Source: DASXUG01 sp036504995 (GTDB taxonomy: Bacteria; Pseudomonadota; Gammaproteobacteria; Burkholderiales; Methylophilaceae). Taken from it: 64,000 nucleotides of DNA. The notes under the pieces are model-generated. The model saw nothing but the letters and a program-made list of their open reading frames with translations. It did not search any database and was not told where the DNA came from. The DNA is taken from the NCBI GenBank assembly GCA_036504995.1, contig DASXUG010000012.1, forward strand, positions 186,001 to 250,000, given 5' to 3'. A program made the position numbers and the translations under genes. Positions 1-8,650 of the stretch are shown piece after piece; position 1 is the stretch's first letter, and each line of letters begins with the position of its first letter.

Positions 1-296
1 AGTTGCGCAGCTGCTTTGCTTGGCCCAAAAATTTTCAAACCATTAGCGCGAAACGCATCGACGACCCCTTGAGAAAGCGGTGCTTCTGGCCCAACAATCG
101 TCAGATGAATTTTCTCATCCAAAGCGAATTTGACTAGCTCATCCACTTTGGTAATTGGCACATTTACCATATCGAGATTAGTGGCTGTTCCTGCGTTACC
201 TGGCGCCACATACACGCGGCTCACTTCTTTATTTTGTGCTACCTTCCATGCAAGTGCGTGCTCACGTCCACCGCTGCCTATGACCAATATTTTCAT
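1..296 (-). CDS. purD: Phosphoribosylamine-glycine ligase, N-terminal part (runs off the window)
   Basis: Only the first 98 codons are present; the gene continues past base 1. PurD joins glycine to phosphoribosylamine to give GAR in de novo purine synthesis in the cytoplasm. The visible protein starts MKILVIGSGGREHALAWK, the N-terminal nucleotide-binding-like signature of the family, and continues with the PGNAGT and IVGPEAPLS segments typical of the pre-ATP-grasp domain. The start ATG (complement of 294-296) has a GAGG-type ribosome site just upstream. It lies 26 bases after purH on the same strand, so the two are very likely co-transcribed. Confidence 0.95.
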   Translation of the reverse strand, partial: MKILVIGSGGREHALAWKVAQNKEVSRVYVAPGNAGTATNLDMVNVPITKVDELVKFALDEKIHLTIVGPEAPLSQGVVDAFRANGLKIFGPSKAAAQ

Positions 297-322
297 TACA
301 AACCTCTTTTTATCGGGGGATT

Positions 323-1909
323 TTAGTGACGGAAATGACGAATACCAGTCAGCACCATAGCCAAGCCGCGCTCATTGGCAGCGGCGATTACCTCTTCATC
401 ACGCATACTGCCACCTGGATGAATGACACAACTTGCACCAGCATCTGCCAACACATCCACACCATCACGGAATGGGAAGAATGCATCCGAAGCGACTACT
501 GAACCTTGCAGGCTTAAACCTGCATTTTGTGCTTTAATCGCAGCAATTTTAGTGCTGTCTACACGGCTCATCTGGCCTGCGCCAACGCCTAAAGTCATGC
601 CCTCACCACAAAATACGATGGCGTTAGATTTGACATATTTGGCCACACGCCAGGCAAATAGTAAATCTTGCATTTGGGCAGGCGTGGGTTGCTTTTGTGT
701 GACAACTTTTAAATCTGCCACATTAATTTCATGATTATCTGCGGTTTGCAGCAAGATGCCAGAGCCAACACGCTTAGAGTCAATCGCGTTGCGACCTTTT
801 TCCCAAGCACTAGTACCACCCGCAGGCAAGGCAATTTTAAGCACGCGCACATTGGCCTTCGCCTTAAAAATCGCCAAGGCTTCTGCGGTGTAATCTGGAG
901 CGATCAACACTTCTACAAATTGCTTAGAAACAATTTCAGCCGCGGCTCCATCGACCACGGCATTGAACGCAATAATGCCGCCAAAAGCCGATGTCGGGTC
1001 GGTTTTCAAGGCTTTAGAATAGGCGTCTAATGCAGTTTGGCCTAGGGCTACTCCACACGGATTGGCATGTTTGACTATCACGCAGGCAGTCGTATCAAAT
1101 GACTTTACACATTCCCAGGCAGCATCTGCATCGGCAATATTGTTATAACTTAACTCTTTACCTTGCAACTGCTCAGCTGTGACCAAAGACCCAAGAGCTG
1201 GGTATAAGTCTCGGTAAAACGCGGCAGTTTGGTGTGGATTTTCGCCATAGCGCAAATCCTGTACTTTAACAAAGCGACCATTCATTTGAGCAGGATAAGC
1301 GTTACGCGTACCATCGGTATTAAAACTGCTTAAATAATCACTAATCGCAGCATCATAATTACTAATACGGTTAAATGCCGCAACGGACAAAGCAAAGCGC
1401 GTTGCTTGGCTAGTAGCCCCATCGGTAGCCTTCATTTCGGCCAACACCTCAGCGTATTGGCTGGCATCAGTGAGCACTGCAACATCCTTCCAATTTTTAG
1501 CAGCAGAGCGCACCATCGCGGGCCCGCCAATATCAATATTTTCAATGGCGTCTTCGAAGGTGCAATCAGGTTTTGCAACCGTCGCTTCAAATGGGTATAA
1601 GTTAACAATTAACATGTCGATATTTGGAATGCCTGCTGCCTTCATGGCGGCCACATGCTCAGGCATATCACGACGACCGAGCAAACCGCCATGCACTTTA
1701 GGGTGTAAAGTTTTTACGCGTCCATCCAGCATTTCAGAAAAACCAGTGTAGTCGCTGACTTCAATCACGGGGATTTTGTTATCACGTAATAGCGTAGCCG
1801 TACCGCCCGTGGATAATATCTCTACTCCGAAGTTATGCAAACCTTGTGCTAATTCGAGAATGCCAGTTTTATCAGATACGCTGATGAGTGCTCTTTTTAT
1901 AGTTGCCAT
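323..1909 (-). CDS. purH: Bifunctional AICAR formyltransferase / IMP cyclohydrolase
   Basis: This enzyme catalyses the last two steps to IMP in purine synthesis. The 528-residue length equals that of well-studied PurH proteins. The N-terminal MGS-like cyclohydrolase domain (about residues 1-150) shows the GVEILSTGGTA and NLYPFE signatures, and the C-terminal transformylase domain contains the conserved KHANPCG motif holding the catalytic Lys-His pair. It sits in a dusB-fis-purH-purD series on the minus strand, a known neighbourhood in beta- and gammaproteobacteria. The gap of 106 bases to fis could hold its own promoter. Confidence 0.98.
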   Translation of the reverse strand: MATIKRALISVSDKTGILELAQGLHNFGVEILSTGGTATLLRDNKIPVIEVSDYTGFSEMLDGRVKTLHPKVHGGLLGRRDMPEHVAAMKAAGIPNIDMLIVNLYPFEATVAKPDCTFEDAIENIDIGGPAMVRSAAKNWKDVAVLTDASQYAEVLAEMKATDGATSQATRFALSVAAFNRISNYDAAISDYLSSFNTDGTRNAYPAQMNGRFVKVQDLRYGENPHQTAAFYRDLYPALGSLVTAEQLQGKELSYNNIADADAAWECVKSFDTTACVIVKHANPCGVALGQTALDAYSKALKTDPTSAFGGIIAFNAVVDGAAAEIVSKQFVEVLIAPDYTAEALAIFKAKANVRVLKIALPAGGTSAWEKGRNAIDSKRVGSGILLQTADNHEINVADLKVVTQKQPTPAQMQDLLFAWRVAKYVKSNAIVFCGEGMTLGVGAGQMSRVDSTKIAAIKAQNAGLSLQGSVVASDAFFPFRDGVDVLADAGASCVIHPGGSMRDEEVIAAANERGLAMVLTGIRHFRH

Positions 1910-2015
1910 AGTGTTTGTGATGTATTTACGAAGATTAATTAGGTTTAAGAATTAGGTAGATATTGGCTTACATGAAAGCCTTCGCGTCATTTATTTAATG
2001 GTCAAAAAACGCGAT

Positions 2016-2249
2016 TTATTCAATATGATATTGCTGCATTTTTTTACGTAATGTGTTGCGGTTTAAGCCAAGAATTTCTGCTGTTTTACTTTGGTTGCCA
2101 CTCGCTTGGTGTAATACAAACTCGATCATCGGTTTTTCAACACACGCTAACACCATGTCATAAACAGCGTGTGGCGGCTGGCCATCTAGATCTTTAAAAT
2201 ACTCTGTTAGTGAAGATTTAACGCTATTTGCCAAGTCGCAATTATTCAT
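2016..2249 (-). CDS. fis: Fis-family nucleoid/DNA-binding protein
   Basis: A 77-residue protein whose C-terminal third (about residues 54-77) is a Fis-type helix-turn-helix with the SKTAEILGLNRNTLRKK signature. Fis bends DNA and modulates promoters and chromosome structure. The length is somewhat below that of E. coli Fis (98), as is usual in betaproteobacteria, because the N-terminal beta-hairpin region is short. Its ATG overlaps the dusB stop codon by one base (TAATG), so translation is coupled to dusB, the classic dusB-fis arrangement. NtrC fragments share this helix-turn-helix but the context supports true Fis. Confidence 0.93.
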   Translation of the reverse strand: MNNCDLANSVKSSLTEYFKDLDGQPPHAVYDMVLACVEKPMIEFVLHQASGNQSKTAEILGLNRNTLRKKMQQYHIE

Positions 2250-3289
2250 TATGCCGCCAATGCCTCGTTATTATCGCCATCACTCTCACCAGCCTCAACT
2301 TGATATTGCAAGCGTTCACCATGCGTTTCCAACATAGCAAAGAACGCATCAATCGATGCCAACTGCTCTTCTATCGTTTGTAATTGATTCATTTGATGGC
2401 GAAAATTAGCCGAGTCTTTCAAGCCCTTGGTGTACCAAGAAATATGCTTACGCGCTACACGCATGCCAGACAAATCGCCGTAAAAGTCATATAAATCATG
2501 AATATGTTCAAGCATCACCTGATGAATTTCTTGCACAGTAGGCGGCAACATATGGGTGCCAGTCGCTAAATAATGTTCAATTTCGCGAAAAATCCAAGGC
2601 CGCCCTTGCGCCGCACGGCCAATCATCACGGCATCGGCACCCGTATAATCGAGCACAAATTTAGCCTTTTCTGGAGTAGTAATGTCGCCATTTGCAATTA
2701 ACGGGATGTTAATCGCCTGTTTAACAGTAGCAATGGTGTCGTACTCAGCATCGCCCATATATAGGCAGGCACGCGTGCGACCATGCATAGCAAGCGCTTG
2801 TACACCAATATCTTCCGCCATCTTAGCAACCTGCACAGCATTGCGATTTTGCTTATCCCAACCTGTGCGAATTTTTAGCGTCACAGGCACATCTACCGCA
2901 GCGACCACCGCTTTAAGAATTTGCGCCACCAGAGGCTCATCCTTTAATAGCGCAGAACCTGCCATCACATTACAAATCTTTTTAGCAGGACATCCCATGT
3001 TGATGTCGATTATTTGCGCGCCATTATCCACATTATGCTTAGCCGCTTCCGCCATCATTTTAGGGTCAGAGCCCGCGATTTGTACTGAAATTGGCTCTAC
3101 TTCACCTTGATGATTAGCGCGGCGCAAGGTTTTTGCGCTACCATAAAGCAAGGAATTAGAGGTCACCATTTCAGAAACAGCCAAACCTGCACCCATTTTT
3201 TTGCACAGCATGCGGAAAGGCCTATCCGTTACGCCCGCCATCGGGGCAACGACTAGATTGTTTCTTAATGTATATGGACCAATTTGCAT
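2249..3289 (-). CDS. dusB: tRNA-dihydrouridine synthase B
   Basis: An FMN enzyme that reduces uridine to dihydrouridine in the tRNA D-loop. The 346-residue protein begins with the TIM-barrel signature VVAPMAGVTDRPFR and contains NMGCPAKK, whose Cys100 is the family's catalytic cysteine; the KIRTGWD, HGRTR and GDI segments follow in the expected order. A glutamate- and serine-rich tail (the last 20 or so residues) is an extension with no known role. It is the first gene of the dusB-fis pair and probably of the dusB-fis-purHD unit; the promoter should lie in the AT-rich 3290-3545 gap. Confidence 0.96.
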   Translation of the reverse strand: MQIGPYTLRNNLVVAPMAGVTDRPFRMLCKKMGAGLAVSEMVTSNSLLYGSAKTLRRANHQGEVEPISVQIAGSDPKMMAEAAKHNVDNGAQIIDINMGCPAKKICNVMAGSALLKDEPLVAQILKAVVAAVDVPVTLKIRTGWDKQNRNAVQVAKMAEDIGVQALAMHGRTRACLYMGDAEYDTIATVKQAINIPLIANGDITTPEKAKFVLDYTGADAVMIGRAAQGRPWIFREIEHYLATGTHMLPPTVQEIHQVMLEHIHDLYDFYGDLSGMRVARKHISWYTKGLKDSANFRHQMNQLQTIEEQLASIDAFFAMLETHGERLQYQVEAGESDGDNNEALAA

Positions 3290-3545
3290 GAGCTCTTGAT
3301 TTATTTGCCTATTATTTGAGCAAATAAAATATGGTGATAAAGTTGCCTATTTTATACGCAAACTGATGAAGATAAAACCCAAAATTGCATTAAACCCTAT
3401 TACAATTCCATAAATGACCCAAAAGCTCCAAAAAGAACAAAGGAATTAGCATTATTTAGCAATTTTCTGTACTTTATTAATTTAAATTAACATATTTGAA
3501 TTAGCTTAAAAATCAATAACTCATACGAATATTAAGGGTGATAAC

Positions 3546-4799
3546 ATGCGTTCATTATCTCTTTTGTTTTTTTGCATTATCAGCCAGCAAGCCTATGCCG
3601 CTGGGTTTGGCTTATCAGAACAAAATGCGAGTGGACTAGGCAACGCCTTCGCTGGCGCAGCCGCAGTGGCTGAAAACGCCAGCACGATTTACGCTAACCC
3701 AGCTGGTATGGTGTATTTAAAGGGGCAGCAACTTTCAGTGGCGATTCATGCCATTGACCCATCATCCAGCTTTCACAACACCAGCTCTGTCAAGGCTGGA
3801 GCCGCAGCACTAGGTAATGAAGGCGGCGACATAGGGGATTTGGCATTAATCCCAAACATTTACTATTCACAGCAAATCAACCCATCCCTATTTATGGGGA
3901 TAGGTGTAAACGCTCCATTCGGCCTTAAAACAGAATATGACAGCCAATGGATGGGCCGTTTTCAAGCGCTGAAATCTGAGCTAAAAACCATCAACATTAA
4001 TCCTGCAATTGCCTATCAGGTAAATGACAAATTTGCGATTGGCGGCGGAGTTTCTGCCATGTGGGCGCAGGCTGAGCTAACTAAGGCGATAAATATAGGC
4101 TCAAATAATACAGTCAAGGTAAAAGGTGATGACTGGGGCTTTGGTTTCAACTTGGGTGCTATCTACCAAGCCACGCCAGACACGCGCTTTGGCCTAGCTT
4201 ATCGCTCAGAGGTTAGGCAAAAACTGGATGGCACATCGTCATCTACATTTCACTCAGTTGATACTATTCCCACACTAACCCTAAACACTGGCACAACCGC
4301 TGACTTAACTTTACCAGCAAACCTTTCAATCAGTGCGCTCAGCCATTTAAATTCAAAATGGGACATCATGGCAGATGTCACTTGGACAGGCTGGAGTAAA
4401 TTTCAAGAACTGAAAGTTGTGCGTGACAATGGTTCAATACTCAACAATACCACTGAAAATTGGCATGACACTATGCGCTACTCATTAGGCGCCAGTTACC
4501 AATACAACGAAAAACTAAAACTCCGAACTGGAGTTGCCTTCGATGAAGAAGCCATTGATGATCAATACCGCACCGCACGCATCCCTGGCAATGATAGAAC
4601 ATGGTTAGCTTTTGGTGCCAGTTGGCAGGCGTTTGAGCATGATAATATTGATATTGGCTACGCGCATCTATTTATTAAAGATGCTTCCGTCAATGATAGT
4701 CAAAACATACCATCCAAAGGGTTGGTCAACGGCAATTTAGTTGGGCAATACCAAGGACAAGTTGATATTTTAAGCGTCCAATATACTCACCAGTTTTAA
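3546..4799 (+). CDS. OmpP1/FadL/TodX-family outer membrane transporter
   Basis: A 417-residue outer membrane beta-barrel of the long-chain fatty acid/hydrocarbon transporter family. The signal peptide is residues 1-18, with likely cleavage after QQAYA. The mature start AGFGLSEQNASGLGNAFAG and the following ANPAGM are the hallmark of the FadL hatch domain. The C-terminus ends in HQF, the aromatic terminal residue expected for BAM insertion. A GGGTG-type ribosome site sits just before the ATG. The substrate cannot be read from sequence; fatty acids or other hydrophobic compounds are likely. It is followed at 82 bases by an MFS transporter, but a shared transcript is unproven. Confidence 0.9.
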   Translation: MRSLSLLFFCIISQQAYAAGFGLSEQNASGLGNAFAGAAAVAENASTIYANPAGMVYLKGQQLSVAIHAIDPSSSFHNTSSVKAGAAALGNEGGDIGDLALIPNIYYSQQINPSLFMGIGVNAPFGLKTEYDSQWMGRFQALKSELKTININPAIAYQVNDKFAIGGGVSAMWAQAELTKAINIGSNNTVKVKGDDWGFGFNLGAIYQATPDTRFGLAYRSEVRQKLDGTSSSTFHSVDTIPTLTLNTGTTADLTLPANLSISALSHLNSKWDIMADVTWTGWSKFQELKVVRDNGSILNNTTENWHDTMRYSLGASYQYNEKLKLRTGVAFDEEAIDDQYRTARIPGNDRTWLAFGASWQAFEHDNIDIGYAHLFIKDASVNDSQNIPSKGLVNGNLVGQYQGQVDILSVQYTHQF

Positions 4800-4881
4800 C
4801 TAATATCGTTACTATCCTAGGTGCTAACTTTATACTCTTGAGTTTTACAAAATACTATTGCTAACAAATAAAATTATAACA

Positions 4882-6141
4882 ATGCAAAAAACCTCTACGG
4901 CCCATATCGCCTTTGCCAGTTTTATCGGCACCACTATTGAGTTTTACGATTTTTATATCTATGCTATGGCCTCTGCCTTGGTCATCGGGCAGGTATTTTT
5001 CCCTGCAAGTGATCCTGCTGCGCAATCGCTCAATGTGTTTTTAACCTTTGGAATCGCATTTATCGCGCGGCCACTTGGCGCGATTATGTTTGGTCACTTT
5101 GGCGACAAACTAGGGCGCAAGGTCACTCTAGCAGCGTCGCTTTTAGTAATGGGCACGTCCACTTTGCTGATTGGCTTACTACCAAGTTATGAAGTCATTG
5201 GCACATGGGCACCCATTTTGTTATGTGTGCTACGTTTTGGACAAGGCATAGGCTTAGGTGGAGAATGGGGTGGCGCGGCCTTATTAGCAACAGAATTCGC
5301 CCCGTCGGGCAAACGTGGATGGTTTGGCATGTTTCCACAACTTGGGCCCTCTTTCGGCTTTTTGTTATCGACGCTTAGCTACCTAGCCCTACTGTCGATG
5401 CTCAACGAAAGTGAGTTTAAAGCTTGGGGCTGGCGATTACCTTTTATCGCAAGTGCGTTGCTTGTGGTGGTAGGCTTGTACGTGCGCTTTAAACTGACTG
5501 AAACTCCCGCATTTGCCAAAGTCGTTGCCCAAAACGGCACTCACAAAATGCCGATTCAGCCCTTATTAAAACATCATTTAAAACCCATTATATTAGGCGG
5601 TTTGGCGATGGTTGTTTGCTACAACCTGTTTTACACCAGCACGGTGTTTTGCTTAAGTTACGGCACCAGCAAACTAGGCATTACACGCGTGGATTTTTTA
5701 AAAATGTTATGTATAGCCGTGTTAATAATGATCGCTGCAACGCCTTTCTCCGCGCGACTATCTGATCGTTTTGGTCGACGCCCAGTATTGTTGACGGGTT
5801 GCACATTAGCCGTGCTAACTGGCTTTGCACTTGCACCAATGCTAACGAGTGGCGACCCTATACAAATCACATTATTTTTAGCCATATCCCTAGGTTTAAT
5901 GGGCGTCACTTTCGCACCAATGGGTGCGTTTTTACCTGAACAATTTCCCGTTGCGGTACGCTACACAGGTGCAGGCCTATCCTATCAATTGGGCGGCATT
6001 TTAGGAGCATCATTCGCACCCGCAGCCTCTCAAATGCTAGTCAATAGCGGCGGCCTCACATGGGTAGGTTACTATATCTCTGCCATGGCATTGGTGAGTT
6101 TTGTTGCGATATGGTGCGCACAAGAAACTGCAAACTTGTAG
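4882..6141 (+). CDS. MFS transporter, metabolite:proton symporter (MHS) type
   Basis: A 419-residue inner membrane protein with about 12 hydrophobic segments. The opening SFIGTTIEFYDFYIYAMAS and the cytoplasmic-loop signature GHFGDKLGRK are typical of the MHS subfamily (ProP, KgtP, ShiA relatives), which import organic acids, proline/betaine or shikimate with protons. A second copy of the loop motif (ARLSDRFGRR) lies in the C-terminal half, as expected for the two-fold MFS repeat. I chose ATG 4882 over the in-frame TTG at 4858 because homologues begin close to this point; neither has a clear ribosome site. The substrate is unknown. Confidence 0.85.
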   Translation: MQKTSTAHIAFASFIGTTIEFYDFYIYAMASALVIGQVFFPASDPAAQSLNVFLTFGIAFIARPLGAIMFGHFGDKLGRKVTLAASLLVMGTSTLLIGLLPSYEVIGTWAPILLCVLRFGQGIGLGGEWGGAALLATEFAPSGKRGWFGMFPQLGPSFGFLLSTLSYLALLSMLNESEFKAWGWRLPFIASALLVVVGLYVRFKLTETPAFAKVVAQNGTHKMPIQPLLKHHLKPIILGGLAMVVCYNLFYTSTVFCLSYGTSKLGITRVDFLKMLCIAVLIMIAATPFSARLSDRFGRRPVLLTGCTLAVLTGFALAPMLTSGDPIQITLFLAISLGLMGVTFAPMGAFLPEQFPVAVRYTGAGLSYQLGGILGASFAPAASQMLVNSGGLTWVGYYISAMALVSFVAIWCAQETANL

Positions 6142-6150
6142 CGCCGCAAA

Positions 6151-6408
6151 TTATGCAGGCTTAGTGAGAAGCTCGAGCCTAGTAAGCCAAGCTATCGCTT
6201 GCTCTCTGCTGTCTCCACACATCTCTAAACTCGGTTGCAAACTACCACAAAATGCAGGGCGCTCGGGTTTACCAAAAATCTTACAGCGATTGTCATCATC
6301 CAGCTGAACACAACGCACCCCCGCAGGTTTGCCATTTGGCATATCAGGAATGTGGCTCTTAATACTGGGAGCCGTACAACACGCACCGCAACTAGGGCGA
6401 CACTGCAT
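6151..6408 (-). CDS. YkgJ-family cysteine-cluster protein
   Basis: An 85-residue protein starting MQCRPSCGACC, with further cysteines near positions 33, 43, 54 and 64. This is the small YkgJ-type cluster protein family, predicted to bind zinc or an iron-sulfur cluster; its biochemical role is not established. Its start codon follows the stop of the upstream CinA/MoaB-like gene directly (TAAATG), so the two are surely co-translated. It converges on the MFS gene with a gap of nine bases and no obvious terminator. Confidence 0.82.
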   Translation of the reverse strand: MQCRPSCGACCTAPSIKSHIPDMPNGKPAGVRCVQLDDDNRCKIFGKPERPAFCGSLQPSLEMCGDSREQAIAWLTRLELLTKPA

Positions 6409-7170
6409 TTATAGCACCGTCCACGGAAACCCCAGTTGAGTCACACCTTGCTTAAGCATCTGCATTGCCGCAAGCACTTCAGCAGTTTCACCCTTTAGGC
6501 CAACTTCTGTCGTACGCCTTTCATTCAACTTGGGCAGGCTGAATAATTTCAACTTAGGGTATTGCATGAGCATATCATTCATCAAATCAATCAACTGGCT
6601 CTCCCCCGCCTCCATCACCAAAATGGATGACTCAATATAATCTTGCGCATGAAATAGATGCGCGTAGTACGTCTCTAGCACCCACTCGATCATGGGATGC
6701 GCCATTTCGGGAAAACCTGGCACAAAATAATGTTGGTTGATGCTAAATCCCGCTACCCGATTAATTGGATTGGGAATTAAGTCACATCCTTGCGGAAAAT
6801 CCGCCATCAACACACGCTTGGGATAAGCCGCTTCGCCATAGCGTGCCTCAATTTCCGCCACTGCGCCAGCATGACGCTCAATTGGCACACCTGCCGCATC
6901 CGCCGCACACTGCCGCGTATAATCATCTGGTGTAGCCCCGATGCCGCCAAAGCTAAACACCACATCACCCCGTTCCATGCTGGCCTTAAGCGAATGAGTA
7001 ATTTGCTCGGGAATATCCCCCAAGTAATTCGCCCAACTTAGCTGCAAACCACGCACCGATAGCAATTCAATCACTTTTGTCAGATGCGCGTCTTGACGCT
7101 TGCCTGAGAGGATTTCATCACCAATAATATAAACGCCAAAGTTTTTCATATCAGTGATTTTAACTGACAT
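6409..7170 (-). CDS. MoaB/CinA-type molybdopterin-binding-domain protein
   Basis: A 253-residue cytoplasmic protein consisting of the MoCF_biosynth fold found at the N-terminus of CinA: FGVYIIGDEILSGKRQDAHL at the start, followed by VFSFGGIGATPDDYTRQ, the GGxGxTxDD-like phosphate/molybdopterin site. It lacks the C-terminal nicotinamide-nucleotide deamidase domain of full CinA, so it belongs to the short 'competence/damage-inducible protein A' group whose function is unclear. The start at 7170 is preferred to the ATG at 7185 because AGGG lies at a good distance before it, whereas the upstream ATG has its ribosome site too close. Coupled to the YkgJ-type gene downstream. Confidence 0.82.
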   Translation of the reverse strand: MSVKITDMKNFGVYIIGDEILSGKRQDAHLTKVIELLSVRGLQLSWANYLGDIPEQITHSLKASMERGDVVFSFGGIGATPDDYTRQCAADAAGVPIERHAGAVAEIEARYGEAAYPKRVLMADFPQGCDLIPNPINRVAGFSINQHYFVPGFPEMAHPMIEWVLETYYAHLFHAQDYIESSILVMEAGESQLIDLMNDMLMQYPKLKLFSLPKLNERRTTEVGLKGETAEVLAAMQMLKQGVTQLGFPWTVL

Positions 7171-7309
7171 TGCCACACCCTGCATCGTCCTTTAATGTTG
7201 CTGAAAGTTATCAGGTTTAAATAGGTTGATGCAATACCAGCAAAATAAACCACCTTTAATTCACCATCAGCCTATGATGAAAGCGCAGTTAACAATTAGG
7301 AGAACTATC

Positions 7310-7429
7310 ATGGCAAAAGGTCAACAACGTGCTAACAAGGAAGTAAAAAAACCTAAGAAAAGTAAAGAAGTCATCGTCCCCGCTGGCTTTATCACGCCAG
7401 CAAAGCCGAGTTTGCCTGCGAAAAAATAA
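7310..7429 (+). CDS. Small lysine-rich conserved protein (39 aa)
   Basis: MAKGQQRANKEVKKPKKSKE followed by a short Pro/Ala-rich tail ending in AKK; about a third of residues are basic. A strong AGGAGA ribosome site sits seven to eight bases before the ATG, supporting translation from here rather than from the longer in-frame ORF that begins at 7226. Similar tiny 'MAKGQQ...KKPKK' proteins are, from memory, widespread in Proteobacteria with no known function; the charge suggests nucleic-acid or ribosome contact, which is inference only. It stands alone, divergent from the CinA-like gene. Confidence 0.75.
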   Translation: MAKGQQRANKEVKKPKKSKEVIVPAGFITPAKPSLPAKK

Positions 7430-7809
7430 ACCCCACCACTAACTCACCAATACTGCAGCACAGAAGCCTGCACTTGGTGAGCACCTCTCGACTCTACAGC
7501 CAGACCAACAAGAAATATTTAACGAATCTTAACCAATGCCTCAACGACAAAATGTTACATTTGCTAATTATTTTCATCCTGCCCTAAAGTTATCTCCCAG
7601 TTCGCCGATATCGATGAATGTAGCGAGTTGTTTCGCCTTAATACGCGAAGACAAATGGATCAACTGTGTTTGAAAGCAATAGTCCGATTGGACTATTTTT
7701 ACAGCGCCAATAGATGATTAATATGCTGCTAAGCAGCGACTCTCCTCAATAGTGTCCTACAGAGATGTAGGTCAGGGTCGAGTCTAAATTTAGATAGGAA
7801 TAACACCGA
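7430..7809 (+). other. Gene-free stretch with a terminator-like hairpin
   Basis: No ORF with coding character is seen in these 380 bases. A stem TTGT-TTCGC / GCGAA-g-ACAA lies around 7629-7655, followed by a perfect 8-bp hairpin plus T-run at 7678-7700. Together they could be the 3' half of a small RNA, but no convincing promoter is visible. Confidence 0.4.
7678..7700 (+). terminator. Rho-independent terminator-like hairpin
   Basis: AATAGTCC (7678-7685) pairs perfectly with GGACTATT (7690-7697) across a GATT tetraloop, followed by more T residues to 7700. There is no annotated gene directly upstream on the plus strand within 240 bases, so it would end either the 39-aa gene transcript or an unannotated RNA. 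Confidence 0.6.
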
Positions 7810-8235
7810 ATGAATGAAATTAAAGTTAATCACAATCCGAGCAAACTCAGCTTAAAAAAACATAGAGTTGAAAAGTGGGAAACTTGGTCAAAAGAAATTT
7901 CCGTTTTTCCATGGTATTTTGGTGAGCAAGAGACCATCTATATGGTTGAAGGCGAAGTCATCGTCACCCCAGATGGCGGAACTCCTGTAAAAATTAGCAA
8001 AGGTGATTTTGCGGTTTTTCCCGAGGGAATGTCATGCATTTGGGACGTACGCCAACCCGTATTAAAACACTATCAACTAAAAAGCTCATTCGCACGTGAA
8101 ACTGCAAGAAAAGTAAGAATGTGGCTAACTTTGCCAGAAGTAAGTGTTGGCAAGGTTACAATTCCCAAACTAGCCATTATCACCATGATGATCGCTTTGG
8201 CATCAGGTTTTGTTGGGCTAGAGCTGTTAGACTAA
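7810..8235 (+). CDS. Cupin-domain protein with C-terminal hydrophobic helix
   Basis: Residues 1-95 match the short Cupin_3 (DUF861-like) family: EISVFPWYFGEQETIYMVEG, then VTPDGG and KGDFAVFPEGMSCIWDV, the two conserved cupin motifs. Such proteins are usually about 90 residues and of unknown or ureidoglycolate-related function. Here the protein is 141 residues: residues 96-141 add a basic linker (ARETARKVR) and a predicted transmembrane helix near the C-terminus (LAIITMMIALASGFVGLELL). The extension would anchor a small cupin to the inner membrane. No frameshift is evident and the ATG follows a GGAATA-like ribosome site. Confidence 0.78.
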   Translation: MNEIKVNHNPSKLSLKKHRVEKWETWSKEISVFPWYFGEQETIYMVEGEVIVTPDGGTPVKISKGDFAVFPEGMSCIWDVRQPVLKHYQLKSSFARETARKVRMWLTLPEVSVGKVTIPKLAIITMMIALASGFVGLELLD

Positions 8236-8248
8236 ACGCACACCTTTA

Positions 8249-8295
8249 AGCCCACATGAGGACAATCAGCAAGTGAGAGACTCCTGATGTGGGCT
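8249..8295. repeat. Long inverted repeat downstream of the cupin gene
   Basis: AGCCCACATGAGGA (8249-8262) pairs with TCCTGATGTGGGCT (8282-8295) with one mismatch, leaving a 19-base loop. There is no T-run, so it is better read as a transcript-stabilising or factor-dependent 3' hairpin between the convergent cupin and GIY-YIG genes than as a classic terminator. Confidence 0.55.
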
Positions 8296-8323
8296 AGAGT
8301 AGTTATCAAGTTGCCAGCTCAGT

Positions 8324-8623
8324 TTAGCTTTGGCTATCAATCAAATCTAAATACAAATCTCGCCAATCGCTATTTATGCTTTCTATAAGCTCAACTTTCC
8401 AAGCTCGATTCCACTTTTTAAGCTGTTTTTCGCGAACAATCGCATTCAACATATCATCAAACTGCTCAAAGTAAACCAAAATATGTAACCCATATTGCTT
8501 GCTAAATCCATCCACCAAATTTTGCTTATGCTGCCACACTCGCTGTAATAAATTGCTTGTCACACCAATATACAAGGTGCCACGCACTTGGTTGCTTAGA
8601 ATATATACGCAGGGTTGTTTCAT
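8324..8623 (-). CDS. Single-domain GIY-YIG endonuclease
   Basis: A 99-residue protein consisting solely of a GIY-YIG nuclease domain: VYILSN near residue 6 and LYIGVT near 17 form the two-strand catalytic motif, with the conserved Arg (NLLQR), the His of QHK and the Glu in the EKQLKKW helix. This is the UPF0213/YhbQ-like stand-alone group. I use the ATG at 8623 because the longer frame reading back to 8671 runs into a dispersed palindromic repeat that should not be coding. The immediate 5' neighbour is a REPIN-like inverted repeat pair (8651-8849). Small GIY-YIG proteins of this kind are reported, as I recall, to cut single-stranded repeat DNA in Neisseria (Ssn); whether this one does is inference. 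Confidence 0.88.
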   Translation of the reverse strand: MKQPCVYILSNQVRGTLYIGVTSNLLQRVWQHKQNLVDGFSKQYGLHILVYFEQFDDMLNAIVREKQLKKWNRAWKVELIESINSDWRDLYLDLIDSQS

Positions 8624-8650
8624 TAGTGTTGTGCGTAGTTCACCATTGCT

